From: Tubulanus polymorphus
Taxonomy: Eukaryota; Nemertea; Palaeonemertea; Tubulaniformes; Tubulanidae
Reading direction: 5' to 3'
Length of the DNA: 64,000 nucleotides
NCBI RefSeq assembly: GCF_964204645.1
Contig: NC_134033.1
Span: forward strand, 9,458,231-9,522,230
In this document: positions 1 through 9,113 of the stretch, one piece after another
How positions within the stretch are numbered: position 1 is the stretch's first letter
Layout of the letters: each line of letters starts with the position of its first letter
Translations under genes and position numbers: made by a program
The notes under the pieces: model-generated
What the model saw: only the letters and a program-made list of their open reading frames with translations
Databases searched by the model: none
Told to the model about the DNA's origin: nothing

Positions 1-342
1 TATATTTGAATCAACTGGAAAAAGTAAAAAAATTTATTGAATTATGGAATTCAACACATAATGAACAATACGTTGAGTCTTTAATGAGTGGTTAAAGAAT
101 AATAGAATTCAAATAAAAAGTATTAAAAAAACAATAACTTCAACTGCTAGTGAATTCTGTTATATTTTTAATATTTTCTTTTCAAAAGAGAATACTTTAT
201 ATTTTGAATAGATTCAAATAAAAATTCTTTAAATTCAAATAGCTAGTATCAGTAGTCAATACTAGAATTCTTTAGCTTTAACTATCTAGTATCATTTGAA
301 GAATACTTATAATATTTTTTTTGCTTTTTTCCTCTAATATAA
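1..342. repeat. AT-rich non-coding leader with short direct repeats
   Basis: No open frame of note. Contains several near-repeats of GAATTC and TTCAAATA boxes and two copies of a CTAGTATCA/TAGTATCA motif around 241-300. It precedes the 200-aa gene. Element C has a comparable CTAGTTGAATTC-rich repeat upstream of its homologous gene (38861-39120), so this probably is the same non-coding compartment. Function unknown; a regulatory or replication role is only inference. Confidence 0.4.
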
Positions 343-945
343 ATGTCAAAGAAATCTAATAAGAATAATATTGATATTGAAAAGACATTAGATGATTTAG
401 GTATTAGTGATAATAAAGATACAGTTGCAACTAATTGTGCTCAAGTTAATAACAATATAGATTATGAATACTACTTATATTGTAAGCATCATCTTGAATT
501 ATTAATTGCTGGCGGGAAATCTAAGGACTTCTTAGGAAAAATAATAACTTTTCAAGAACTAGACTCTATGAAACCCGATAAAGTAATAAAATATTTTAAG
601 ATTTATGAAGAAGCAAGATTAGCTAGAATAAATGATTCTATTTCAGATGGTATTGTCAAATGTTATTCTAAGTTATGTAACCAGTTAATACCAATTGATG
701 ATGAAAATAAATTATATAATGATTTGAAAAATGACTATTTAGTTATGACTGAATTACAAAAATGGGTCGGTTATGCTTCATTTCAATTAGGATCGGTTAT
801 GACATTGATTTCTACTGGAGTTATAACATTTTCGAATATCAAGCCTATGGAATATAAATCAGGTAAGAACGAAACAGATGTACTACAACCAAACATCGAA
901 ACAGAAAATGAATCAGAACAAAAATTAACTAAAATAAATGAGTGA
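343..945 (+). CDS. Conserved Polinton protein, 200 aa, hydrophobic C-terminal segment
   Basis: I do not recognise a named family. The N-terminus is charged and contains the block IEKTLDDLGI near residue 12. A conserved middle part (YEYYLYCKHHLELLIA) is followed by a hydrophobic stretch at about residues 141-163, which suggests a single membrane segment or a buried helix. A homologue of 199 aa occurs in element C at 39133-39732, also directly before a small basic membrane protein, so the pair is a conserved unit. The start is preceded by a T-rich tract and ATATAAATG, the usual start context in these elements. The last 8 nt overlap the next gene (ATGAGTGA), suggesting coupled translation or one transcript. 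Confidence 0.8.
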   Translation: MSKKSNKNNIDIEKTLDDLGISDNKDTVATNCAQVNNNIDYEYYLYCKHHLELLIAGGKSKDFLGKIITFQELDSMKPDKVIKYFKIYEEARLARINDSISDGIVKCYSKLCNQLIPIDDENKLYNDLKNDYLVMTELQKWVGYASFQLGSVMTLISTGVITFSNIKPMEYKSGKNETDVLQPNIETENESEQKLTKINE

Positions 946-1297
946 TGGAGTTAAGAAAAAGGCTAGATCAGAGAAACAAATTAAATGGGCAAGAGAATTA
1001 GGTAAAAGATCATCAGAATTAAAAAAAGCTAAGAAAAAGAAATTATCTGATATAAATGAATCTGATGGTATTGATTCAAATAATAATCCATCTAATTCTT
1101 CTAATAGTGGAAGAAATAATTACTTATATATTACAATTGGGTTAATCACAATTATTATATTATCCGGTGTAATATATAAATCAAAATTTAAATCTGATGA
1201 TAAAGATGATTCCAATGATGATAAACCTATTATACCCGAAAATAAGTCAAATCATAAATCAAATGAAAATAAATCTAAAATATTATTAATGGATTAA
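938..1297 (+). CDS. Small basic protein with one membrane segment, 119 aa
   Basis: Function unknown. Residues 5-37 are strongly basic (many Lys/Arg). They are followed by a Ser/Asn-rich linker, one clear transmembrane helix at about residues 62-80 (YLYITIGLITIIILSG) and an acidic/Lys tail. This is a single-pass membrane topology with a DNA- or partner-binding basic arm; whether it is a virion membrane protein is inference. The start overlaps the stop of the 200-aa gene. A homologue of 122 aa in element C (39665-40033) overlaps its partner by 68 nt. The integrase gene follows after 3 nt. Confidence 0.75.
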   Translation: MSDGVKKKARSEKQIKWARELGKRSSELKKAKKKKLSDINESDGIDSNNNPSNSSNSGRNNYLYITIGLITIIILSGVIYKSKFKSDDKDDSNDDKPIIPENKSNHKSNENKSKILLMD

Positions 1298-1300
1298 AAT

Positions 1301-2389
1301 ATGATGAAAAAAGAACAATATTTGAGAGATTTATATTACAACCCAGAAAGTGAAGTATCATATTCAAGTGTTTCGGAATTATGGGATAAAATTAAATCTG
1401 ATAAAGAAAAAATAAAATATAGTGAATTAAAATCATGGTTACAAAATCAACCCACATATCAAATTCATAAAAAGATGGATAAAAAATATTTAACAAGAAA
1501 AGTTATGGTTTCATATATCGATCAACAATGGCAAGCAGATTTAATTGATATGAAAAACTTAGAAGAATATAACAAAGGATATTTTTGGATACTAAATGTT
1601 ATAGATATATTCAGTAGATACGCATGGTCAATTCCAATCAAAAATAAAACTGGTATAGAAGTTACAAATGCTTTTAAATCTATATTTAAAGAAGCTATTC
1701 CAGATAAGATACAATTTGATGAAGGTAAGGAATTTTATAACAAACATTTCAAAAAACTATTATCTGATAACGATGTAGAATATTTTTCAACACATTCAGA
1801 TAAAAAAGCATCCGTTATAGAAAGATTTAATAAAACATTGAAAACTAGAATGTGGAAATATTTCACCGCTAATGAAACATATAAATATATCGATGTGTTA
1901 GATGATTTAGTTAAAGGTTATAATAATTCTAAACATAGTTCTATAAATATGAAACCTATACAAGCTAGAAAAGAAGATAATTCGGAAATAGTTTGGAATA
2001 ATTTATATGGTGCGTTTGTTACACATGATTTTGGAGAACCTAAATTTAAAATTGGACAACACGTTAGAATTTCTAAATATAGAAAAACATTTTATAAAGG
2101 TTATACACCTAATTTTACTGAAGAAATATTTAAAATTAAAAAGATAATATTAACTAAACCTTTTGTTTATAAATTGTTTGATTTAAAAGATGAAGAAATA
2201 TTAGGTTATTTCTATGAACAAGAATTATCATTAGTACCAAATCCAGATGAAATAGAATACAAAATAGAAAAAGTATTGAAAACAAAAACTCTTAAAGGAA
2301 AAAAGTATTCTTTGGTGAAATATAAAGGATATGATGATAAATTTAATGAATGGATTTTATCTAGTAAAATTAAAAGAATAAATGAATAA
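1301..2389 (+). CDS. Retroviral-type integrase with C-terminal chromodomain, 362 aa
   Basis: Catalyses insertion of the element, giving the 6-bp duplication seen around element C. The DDE core is visible: first Asp in WQADLIDM (about residue 79), second Asp in IQFDEGKEF (about 140), and Glu in SVIERFNKT, 34 residues after the second Asp. The flanking ILNVIDIFSRYAW and YNNSKHSS blocks are typical of rve-family integrases. A chromodomain-like module closes the protein (about residues 316-356: YSLVKYKGY, then NEW), known in related elements to guide insertion to marked chromatin. The frame is intact, and the end overlaps the ATPase start by 8 nt. The homologue in C (37124-38251) is only about 60% alike by eye. 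Confidence 0.95.
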   Translation: MMKKEQYLRDLYYNPESEVSYSSVSELWDKIKSDKEKIKYSELKSWLQNQPTYQIHKKMDKKYLTRKVMVSYIDQQWQADLIDMKNLEEYNKGYFWILNVIDIFSRYAWSIPIKNKTGIEVTNAFKSIFKEAIPDKIQFDEGKEFYNKHFKKLLSDNDVEYFSTHSDKKASVIERFNKTLKTRMWKYFTANETYKYIDVLDDLVKGYNNSKHSSINMKPIQARKEDNSEIVWNNLYGAFVTHDFGEPKFKIGQHVRISKYRKTFYKGYTPNFTEEIFKIKKIILTKPFVYKLFDLKDEEILGYFYEQELSLVPNPDEIEYKIEKVLKTKTLKGKKYSLVKYKGYDDKFNEWILSSKIKRINE

Positions 2390-2993
2390 AGATTTATTTA
2401 TATTTGAACCACATAATATGTTAGTTACTGGAGTTACAAATTGTGGTAAAACACACTTCATATTAGATTTGTTAGAAACTATTTATAAGAATCATTTTGA
2501 TAATATAATATTATTCTGTCCTACATATGAAATGAATGAAACGTATAATAGAGATATAGTTAAGATAAAAAAGTTTATTATATTAGATCCTAAAACAGTG
2601 AAAGATAATTTAGATAATTGTATAAAAATTGCAATAGATATTTATAAAGGATCTAATACATTATTTATTATTGATGATTGCGCAAATTTACATGATTCTA
2701 AAATTAGAGAAAGTGAGTTATGTTATTTAGCTTTCTCTGGTAGACATTTTGGGATAACAACTTGGGTTTTAAATCAGAAATATAATTCAATTGTGAAAGA
2801 TTTTAGAGAGAATATAAGATTTCTAGTTTTATTTTATAACAAAGATAGAAAATCTATGCAACAATCATTAGAAGAAAATCAAATTATACCTCCTGAATTA
2901 CATGATGAATATATGAATAAATTAAAGAATAATAAAGGTTCAAAATTATTAATGAGATTACAATTTCCATATGAATATAAATTTATAAAATAA
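2382..2993 (+). CDS. A32-like DNA packaging ATPase, 203 aa
   Basis: FtsK/HerA-superfamily genome-packaging ATPase of Polintons and related double-jelly-roll viruses, expected to drive element DNA into the capsid. Walker A is GVTNCGKT (residues 17-24); Walker B is LFIIDD (about 94-99). The following TTWVLNQ block carries the conserved sensor glutamine (about 132). Length is normal for the short Polinton ATPases. The start overlaps the integrase stop (AATGAATAA). It is the last plus-strand gene before a repeat-rich gap facing convergent minus-strand genes. The homologue in C (38252-38860) keeps all motifs. Confidence 0.93.
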   Translation: MNKDLFIFEPHNMLVTGVTNCGKTHFILDLLETIYKNHFDNIILFCPTYEMNETYNRDIVKIKKFIILDPKTVKDNLDNCIKIAIDIYKGSNTLFIIDDCANLHDSKIRESELCYLAFSGRHFGITTWVLNQKYNSIVKDFRENIRFLVLFYNKDRKSMQQSLEENQIIPPELHDEYMNKLKNNKGSKLLMRLQFPYEYKFIK

Positions 2994-3038
2994 AATCCTA
3001 ATTTGGAATATTATAGAAACTAATTTATATATCTATGT

Positions 3039-3350
3039 ACTAGACGTACGAGTAAGAAAGTAAGATTCTTACCTTTTTACTTTCTTAGCAAGAATCTTGG
3101 ATTCTTACGTACGTCTAGTCCATAAAAATATGAATTATTAAATGAAATATATAATAATGAATAAATCATATATTAAAACTATGTTTATAATTTATGTTTA
3201 TAATTTATATTTATAATTTATGTTTATAATTCATATTTATAATTTATATTTATAATTTATGTTTATAATTTATGTTTATAATCTATGTTTATAATTTATA
3301 TTTCTTGGCAAGGATTCTTGGATTCTTACTTTCTTACTCGTACGTCTAGT
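3039..3350. repeat. Nested inverted repeat between convergent gene blocks
   Basis: An arm beginning ACTAGACGTACG at 3039 reappears inverted as CGTACGTCTAGT at about 3108-3119 and again at 3339-3350. Further complementary stretches (GTAAGAAAGTAAG and TCTTGGATTC) make a strong stem. The structure brackets a 13-bp minisatellite and lies between the end of the ATPase gene and the end of the 98-aa gene, so it may act as a bidirectional terminator. That role is inference. Confidence 0.7.
3183..3299. repeat. 13-bp minisatellite, nine units
   Basis: Nine consecutive units of RTTTATAATTTAT with one or two substitutions. It sits inside the arms of the inverted repeat, in the only long gap (about 400 bp) within the element A gene array. 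Confidence 0.9.
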
Positions 3351-3399
3351 GCATAGATATATAAATAGTTTTATAGATATATAAATAGTTTTATAATAA

Positions 3400-3696
3400 T
3401 TATTCTAATTTTGTTTCTAATACATTTATAAAATCATCTTCGTTTATATCAAATTCTCCATAAGTCTTTGGTATATTTATTGAGTTTAGTCGATCCATCA
3501 TTAATCTATAATCAGTAGGCATATTAATTTTTTCTTTTATTTTTTCAAAGTTTTCATCAAAATCATAATAATAAAAATCAATATCATATCCAAAATTAAT
3601 TATCAAATAAGTTGAATCTTTTCTTCTCAAATATAATAATTTATACATTTGTTCAAGATTATCGTTTGCATAATCTAAAAATTTATGTAATAACAA
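3400..3696 (-). CDS. Hypothetical protein, 98 aa
   Basis: No recognised family. Acidic, Tyr/Asp-rich small protein with an internal YDIDFYYYDFDENF block and no membrane segment. It is the last gene of the minus-strand array of element A, 54 nt after the zinc-finger gene. No homologue is seen in elements B, C or D of this window. The start context (AACAAATTATAG upstream) lacks the usual TAAATG box, so start choice and gene status are less certain than for its neighbours. Confidence 0.5.
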   Translation of the reverse strand: MLLHKFLDYANDNLEQMYKLLYLRRKDSTYLIINFGYDIDFYYYDFDENFEKIKEKINMPTDYRLMMDRLNSINIPKTYGEFDINEDDFINVLETKLE

Positions 3697-3750
3697 ATTA
3701 TAGAATATATCATATTGGTTAATATTATAATCAAAATATTTTATATATTC

Positions 3751-4533
3751 TTAAGGGTTATTTAACAATGGTAACATACCCACTTTTTTATAAACATTAA
3801 TTAGATGTAATTTTGATTTATAATGAGTAATTTTATCAACAGGTTCAATTTCTTTATTACAATAATCACATATTAATTCTTTTTCATTTTCTATGTGCCA
3901 CTTAGATTTTTTATGTTTAGAAAAATTACTTTTAGAAATATCTAAATTACAAATGTTACAATGTTTTTTAGAATCATCAATTATTTCGTTATCTGTTATA
4001 TCATTATCATTAGTTTCAATTGGGTTAACATTATTTATTACATTATCTGTTATATTATCTATGGTATCATTAGTTTCAATTGGGTTAACATTATCTTTTA
4101 TATTACTAACTGATATATTATTATCATTATTATTCTTTTCTTTTTCTATATGTTTCTTTGATTTCTTATGTGATGCCCAATTTTTATATGATATATATTT
4201 CTTACATACATCACAATATTTTTCATTTATCTTTTTGGTTTTGATATCAGGTTCAATCTTATCATAATTCGATGTAGAAGGTATAACATTATCTTCTATT
4301 TTAGATTCAATATCATCTTCTATTTTATATTCAATATCATTCTTATCTTCTATTTTAGGTTCAATATTATCTTCTATTTTTGTTTCAATATTCTTATCTA
4401 TTTTACTTATTCTATATTTGAATTGATTAAAGTAATTTCCAAAATACTTACTGTATTCATCATAAGGTAATATATAATATATATCTGATATCATTTCACT
4501 TGGAGATTGTATTTCATATATTCCACCTTCCAT
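3751..4533 (-). CDS. Triple C2H2-like zinc-finger protein with low-complexity repeats, 260 aa
   Basis: Three zinc-finger units of the U1/matrin style (C-x2-C...H-x5-H): CDVC near residue 108, CNIC near 193 and CDYC near 223, each followed by HKKSKxH- or HYKSKLH-like histidines. Between them lie Ile/Glu/Asp/Asn-rich repeats: IExKIEDN repeated around residues 50-85 and NVNPIETND repeated around 145-175. The polymerase N-terminus carries similar fingers, so this could be a nucleic-acid-binding accessory of replication or packaging; that is inference. It lies between the 98-aa gene and the major capsid gene. The start is in an ATTAAATGG context. Not found in C, where integrase follows the capsid gene instead. 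Confidence 0.75.
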   Translation of the reverse strand: MEGGIYEIQSPSEMISDIYYILPYDEYSKYFGNYFNQFKYRISKIDKNIETKIEDNIEPKIEDKNDIEYKIEDDIESKIEDNVIPSTSNYDKIEPDIKTKKINEKYCDVCKKYISYKNWASHKKSKKHIEKEKNNNDNNISVSNIKDNVNPIETNDTIDNITDNVINNVNPIETNDNDITDNEIIDDSKKHCNICNLDISKSNFSKHKKSKWHIENEKELICDYCNKEIEPVDKITHYKSKLHLINVYKKVGMLPLLNNP

Positions 4534-4565
4534 TTAATGTAAGATTTTTTATTAAAGTTAAAATT

Positions 4566-5813
4566 TTAATACATAACACTATCTAATTGTGAATTTATAA
4601 TATTTAATTGCGCGTCAGATAAAATATAAATGTGCATTTTAAAATTTTTTATTCCTTTATTCTTTTTCATGAATAATTGTATTCCATCTTTAGTGTTTTG
4701 TAGTTTTTTTCCAGAACCATGTAATGAATTATCCTCTGTTGTTCTAAAATCTAACCATAATGCATATTTATTACCGGTATAATAATCAATTTGATTAATG
4801 TTACAATTTTCAAATGATTTTATTTTTTCATTCATAAAATGTTTTTTAATTTCTACCCATTGATCTATCATTCTCATTCCTTGACAAAATATTTTATTTG
4901 CTATTCCTTCGATAGTTATTTCTACTTTTGTTATTTCAGGATTATAATAATTATCAACATTTATTGCACCATTAGTATACGTTCCAATTGTAAAAAATAT
5001 TAATATACCTTTAATAGATCTTCTAGGAAAGTTAATATTCTCATTTATTATTTCATCATTTGCATTAATAGTTACAGTTTTAAATTTATCAATATAATCA
5101 TATAATAATGAAAACCCTTGATTGTATTGAGTTTGAATTATACTTGAAATATTTTCATCAGTTACTGTATCATATTCTAAACATATATTCGATAATTTAT
5201 AACTCATATCTTTATTAACGCTAGATAATACAATTTCATTTACAGGAGCAAATGTTATCTCAAATATAATATCTTCTTGAATTGCGTATTTATATAAAGG
5301 TGCATTATTATTTATCAATTCAAAATCTAATGGAATTTTATATTTGCTTCCATATAAACTTTTTATCAATTTATCTACATCATTAGTTAATATTGCGCTA
5401 TTAGCTTCTGATCTTAATTTATTTTGGTTTTCTGATTGAATTCCTTGAAATATCATATTATTTCTATTTTCTTTAGTTAACCATAAATCTTTATAATGCA
5501 TAAATAAATTATAATCATCTAATGAGAAAACTGTTTCTGGACCAATCTTTATTGTTAACTTTTTAATCAAATATCTTCCAACATTATCAACGACATAATT
5601 ATTATTATTACCGATTACTTTTATATCAACGGATAAATAAATACTGTTTGGAACATAAAAAGTATTTTGTGTTAATCTAGGAATTCTAACATATAAAGTT
5701 TCATCGGGATTAATATTTGAAGGGTTATGAGTAATTATATGATGTGATCTTTCTGCTTTAATAGCATTAGATATTCTAGAAATCTTTATAGGACTTATAT
5801 AACTCCCACTCAT
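4566..5813 (-). CDS. Major capsid protein (double jelly-roll), 415 aa
   Basis: Forms the icosahedral shell of the predicted Polinton particle. The N-terminal part has the typical YVRIPRLTQNTFYVPNS block followed by beta-strand-rich sequence (VDNVGRYLIKKLTIKIG, then the DDYNLFMHYKDLWLT helix). The second half contains LYDYIDKFKTVTINA and ends LNIINSQLDSVMY. Length and order fit Polinton double-jelly-roll capsid proteins, though the family is assigned by resemblance without a fold search. The homologue in C (35846-37093) is about 90% alike by eye but has a stop codon. The start lies in TTTTTTTTGTTAAATAAATG. The upstream gene ends 45 nt away. Confidence 0.85.
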   Translation of the reverse strand: MSGSYISPIKISRISNAIKAERSHHIITHNPSNINPDETLYVRIPRLTQNTFYVPNSIYLSVDIKVIGNNNNYVVDNVGRYLIKKLTIKIGPETVFSLDDYNLFMHYKDLWLTKENRNNMIFQGIQSENQNKLRSEANSAILTNDVDKLIKSLYGSKYKIPLDFELINNNAPLYKYAIQEDIIFEITFAPVNEIVLSSVNKDMSYKLSNICLEYDTVTDENISSIIQTQYNQGFSLLYDYIDKFKTVTINANDEIINENINFPRRSIKGILIFFTIGTYTNGAINVDNYYNPEITKVEITIEGIANKIFCQGMRMIDQWVEIKKHFMNEKIKSFENCNINQIDYYTGNKYALWLDFRTTEDNSLHGSGKKLQNTKDGIQLFMKKNKGIKNFKMHIYILSDAQLNIINSQLDSVMY

Positions 5814-5858
5814 TTATTTAACAAAAAAAATTAATTATTTATTTTTTGATATCATGGT

Positions 5859-7325
5859 TTACTTGATATTTTTTGATATCATATTTACTAAACCAAAAAT
5901 AATAGCACTTACAACTGTAATTAAAAATATAATAATATGTTCAGCAGCAAAGTTAAGAATATTACCTGCAGATTTCAATATAAAACCAACAATTGAAGCA
6001 ATAACTCCTGGCAATGCTGCAGCAGATTTTTTAGATAGTTCCCATAAATATTTTGCTAATTTCTTTAAACCATCTTTAACTTTATCTTGTATAGAATTAT
6101 TGCCTGGAGGTTTATCTGGTTTATTGGGAGTAGGAGTAGGAGTAGATTTCAGTGAATTTGATATAGCTAAACCTATTGTTGTAAATAACATAGTTACAGC
6201 TGTTAGAATTGAAAGAATTGTTATTCCTTCAAACTTAAATAATAATTTTATTCTATCTTTTAATGATATGTCAGAATTTGGTTTTATCAACAAATCTTTA
6301 AAAATAACTTTTAATCTATTTATATTATAATCATATGATTTTAACAATAACTTAATTTCTTCTTTTTGTAATTCTTTGTTATATTCTAAATCATCAATTT
6401 CTTTTTCTAAATATGCATTTCTTTTTTTAAATTCAATTTCTTCAATAACTTTATTATCTCTATCTAATTTCAATTGTTCTATTTCTTTTCTTGATTTTAA
6501 TAATTCATCTTCTAAAGTTCTAATTTTTAAATCTCTTATACTTTTATCATGTACAATTTTATCAGCTTCATTTCTTATACTAATAATTTCTCTAATTGCT
6601 TCATCAGAAAATATATTTAAATCTTCTAATTCTTGATCTGTTGCATCAAGTAACCCATTCGGTAAAAGTTTTTCAATTGGAACTTTATTTGATTTAAGTT
6701 TACTAGTTTTGGAAGTTATATTCTGTTCAGAAGTTGTTTCTATTTTCGATTTCTTTTTGATTATTTTAAATAAGTCATTAATTCTTTGTTTAAATAATCT
6801 TAAATTATCTTCTATTTCTTTTTGTGTAACATCAGTTATAACATCATTATTGATTTTCTTAATTCTATATGGTTCTAACTTAAGCAAAGTTGATTTCGCT
6901 AATATTTCAGTTAGAATTGTCTTTTGATTAGTGATATCAATAAAATAATCCATGGACAAACGATAATAATATTCACCATCTAAAAACTTTAAATCTTCTG
7001 CTAAAAGTCTGGCGCCTTCGTCATTTATATTATATTCAGATTTTTTAAAATCATATTTAATCTTACTTATAAAATTAATTTTTTCTAAATTTTTCTTAAA
7101 TAATTCTGGATCTTCATTTTCAATAGGTATTTTCGATCTAGTTCTTCTATCAAATTCATCTGTTGATGGGGTTTTATAACCTCTATTTGCTAAATTAGAA
7201 TTATAAGCTGATTCATTATCATTATCAATATTAGTTTCTTCATCATTATAATAATCATCATCAATATATCCTTCATTATTATTTCCCATTTCTTTCATTT
7301 CATAATCTACTCCACCTTTTGCCAT
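5859..7325 (-). CDS. Coiled-coil membrane protein of the assembly block, 488 aa
   Basis: Known as a conserved but unassigned Polinton protein type. The N-terminus is acidic and Asn/Asp-rich. Residues about 235-330 form a long Lys/Glu heptad-rich coiled coil. Then come a hydrophobic helix (about 365-390, ILTAVTMLFTTIGLAIS), a Pro/Thr-rich linker (STPTPTPNKPDKPPG), a helix with AAALPGVIASIVGF (about 435-460) and a final membrane segment (about 465-484). A structural or membrane-active virion protein is plausible; this is inference. The homologue in C (481 aa) matches almost perfectly in the last 150 residues but differs widely in the first half, suggesting that different constraints act on the two halves. 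Confidence 0.8.
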   Translation of the reverse strand: MAKGGVDYEMKEMGNNNEGYIDDDYYNDEETNIDNDNESAYNSNLANRGYKTPSTDEFDRRTRSKIPIENEDPELFKKNLEKINFISKIKYDFKKSEYNINDEGARLLAEDLKFLDGEYYYRLSMDYFIDITNQKTILTEILAKSTLLKLEPYRIKKINNDVITDVTQKEIEDNLRLFKQRINDLFKIIKKKSKIETTSEQNITSKTSKLKSNKVPIEKLLPNGLLDATDQELEDLNIFSDEAIREIISIRNEADKIVHDKSIRDLKIRTLEDELLKSRKEIEQLKLDRDNKVIEEIEFKKRNAYLEKEIDDLEYNKELQKEEIKLLLKSYDYNINRLKVIFKDLLIKPNSDISLKDRIKLLFKFEGITILSILTAVTMLFTTIGLAISNSLKSTPTPTPNKPDKPPGNNSIQDKVKDGLKKLAKYLWELSKKSAAALPGVIASIVGFILKSAGNILNFAAEHIIIFLITVVSAIIFGLVNMISKNIK

Positions 7326-7341
7326 TTACATAATAAAAAAA

Positions 7342-8643
7342 TTAAAATTTAAAATATAATATTCCTCCGATTACAATTCCTATACAAGTTATAGCTAATT
7401 TAGTATTTTCATGGGATTTATTATCATCATTTAGTTTAATTATATCATGTTGAATATTATCAGTTCTATTATTTTCTGATGTATTATAATCTTTTATTTT
7501 AGAATCATTATTTAATTTAATATTCTTAGTTTTAGTTTCAGTTGATTGAATGTGTTTTTTATTTTTTTCACCTTCCATTAATTTTGGAGCAGTAATAATC
7601 TTTTTATTTATATCATTTAATCCAAATGAATTATTTATTGTTGCAGTTTTAATTAGATTATTATAACCAATTATATTTCCCATCTTTAATACTAAATCAT
7701 TAGAAATAATGAATAGATTAGGGCCTATACAATAATTTAGTCTTACATGAGATTTATCTAAATAATTTTGATATCTTATAATGTTTTCTGGAATCGATCT
7801 ATTTTTATCATTATGTATGGAATCTTCAAATAAAACTTTAAACTGTTTTTGCGCATCGAATGAAGTGTTATCATTTCCAATTATTTGGGATCTTGTTTCA
7901 ACTTGCGCACTTAGAATACATATCAAATAAGTTCTAATAGATTGATTTATTCTTTGTATTCCAGCTTTAGTAAAACCTTCACCATTTTCTAAAATGAAAT
8001 TAACCCAACCATTATTATTATCAATTTTATAATTATGATAAGCTCCAATTCTATGCATATAATCAATTCTTTTTATTTCATACTGTTCACCGACACCTTG
8101 CAATTTACCATGCGCTCTAAAATCGGAATTAATATTTATATTAAATTCATTACATATTTTATAAAACTTGGATATATTAATATTATTATCTAATTCTTTA
8201 AAATATTTAGACCCGGGTAAAGGACATTCTAATTCATTTAATATTATTCTGATTTGAAAATATGAGTGAAATCTAAATATTGTGTGAATTAATTTTAAAT
8301 CAGAATACTTCAAATTTTTATCTAAGTTATTTAAATGATCATTCCAACTTATTCCACATCCTGTTGTTGCACAATAAACAGCAAAATCTAATTGATTCTG
8401 CCAATACTTCATATTAGATTTTACTTTATATTTATGATATTCATCCCGAGTAAAAGTAACTTCATATGCATTAAATATATTTTCCATTTTAGAAATAAAA
8501 AACTGTGATTCATTAACATAAATTTCTAAATTAGTTAATGAATTTAAAACTATATTTTTATATGTAATATTTTTCTTAAAATCTATTGCTGGAATATTAT
8601 ATTTAATTGATTTATTATATTGGAAAGCTTTTGGAAACCCCAT
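7342..8643 (-). CDS. Conserved Polinton assembly-block protein, 433 aa, C-terminal anchor
   Basis: Biochemical role unknown. It contains a conserved Cys/His-rich block (YCATTGCGISWNDHL, about residues 88-102) followed by RFHSYFQIR and a second conserved region (GIQRINQSIRTYLICIL). The C-terminal 120 residues form a Lys/Asn-rich linker ending in one membrane helix (about 415-431, AITCIGIVIGGILYF). A tail-anchored virion protein is a reasonable inference. Compared with the 462-aa copy in C, the last 150 residues are nearly identical, but the region around residues 175-210 is replaced by unrelated sequence. The gene starts in AATTTTTTAATTATATAAATG, 16 nt after the 144-aa gene. Confidence 0.8.
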   Translation of the reverse strand: MGFPKAFQYNKSIKYNIPAIDFKKNITYKNIVLNSLTNLEIYVNESQFFISKMENIFNAYEVTFTRDEYHKYKVKSNMKYWQNQLDFAVYCATTGCGISWNDHLNNLDKNLKYSDLKLIHTIFRFHSYFQIRIILNELECPLPGSKYFKELDNNINISKFYKICNEFNININSDFRAHGKLQGVGEQYEIKRIDYMHRIGAYHNYKIDNNNGWVNFILENGEGFTKAGIQRINQSIRTYLICILSAQVETRSQIIGNDNTSFDAQKQFKVLFEDSIHNDKNRSIPENIIRYQNYLDKSHVRLNYCIGPNLFIISNDLVLKMGNIIGYNNLIKTATINNSFGLNDINKKIITAPKLMEGEKNKKHIQSTETKTKNIKLNNDSKIKDYNTSENNRTDNIQHDIIKLNDDNKSHENTKLAITCIGIVIGGILYFKF

Positions 8644-8659
8644 TTATATAATTAAAAAA

Positions 8660-9094
8660 TTAATAATTAACTAATTCTTTTAATAATTTATCTTGTTCTT
8701 CAACTGTTATATGGCCATTTAAACTTATTATATAATCTAGTGTGTTCTTTAATTTATTAATTTCTTTTATATTAGTTTTAATTTTTTCTTTATTACTTTT
8801 TATATTTAATTTTGAACTTATACCAGTTAAAACACTTGAACTTAATCCTAATACACCAATTGATATAGCTAAAGGTGTTAATGGACTGAATATTGCTAGA
8901 AATGTTATTACAGAACTAATTGTAACCGAACCACTAATAATCAAATAATATATAATTTTACTTTTTAAATATTTTTTCTTTTTTATCTTTAGGTCACTTT
9001 CAAATTCTAATATTTGTTTTTCTAAATATATTTTTAATTTAGTTTTATTTATATCATGAGGAATAATATCAATACTATCAACTTTATCTTCCAT
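8660..9094 (-). CDS. Small two-helix membrane protein, 144 aa
   Basis: Function unknown. The N-terminal half is a charged helix. Two adjacent hydrophobic segments at about residues 47-69 (YYLIISGSVTISSVITFLAI) and 72-91 (PLAISIGVLGLSSSVLTGI) form a hairpin, and the C-terminal half is a Lys-rich helix. Near-identical copies exist in C (32500-32934) and, frameshifted, in B. It lies between the 140-aa and 433-aa genes in all copies, with intergenic gaps of under 20 nt. Confidence 0.8.
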   Translation of the reverse strand: MEDKVDSIDIIPHDINKTKLKIYLEKQILEFESDLKIKKKKYLKSKIIYYLIISGSVTISSVITFLAIFSPLTPLAISIGVLGLSSSVLTGISSKLNIKSNKEKIKTNIKEINKLKNTLDYIISLNGHITVEEQDKLLKELVNY

Positions 9095-9113
9095 TTATTT
9101 AGAATAAAAATTA

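Noticed and set aside
1301-2389. LTR retrotransposon integrase
   Set aside because: No reverse transcriptase, protease or LTRs nearby; the integrase is embedded in capsid, ATPase and PolB genes.
3183-3299. CRISPR-like array
   Set aside because: Units are directly contiguous 13-mers without spacers, in a eukaryotic transposon.
5854-7000. Plus-strand frames opposite the 488-aa gene (for example 5854-6330, 6376-6636, 6709-6927)
   Set aside because: They are antisense shadows of a long minus-strand gene with homologues in C, and have no start context of the type used in these elements.
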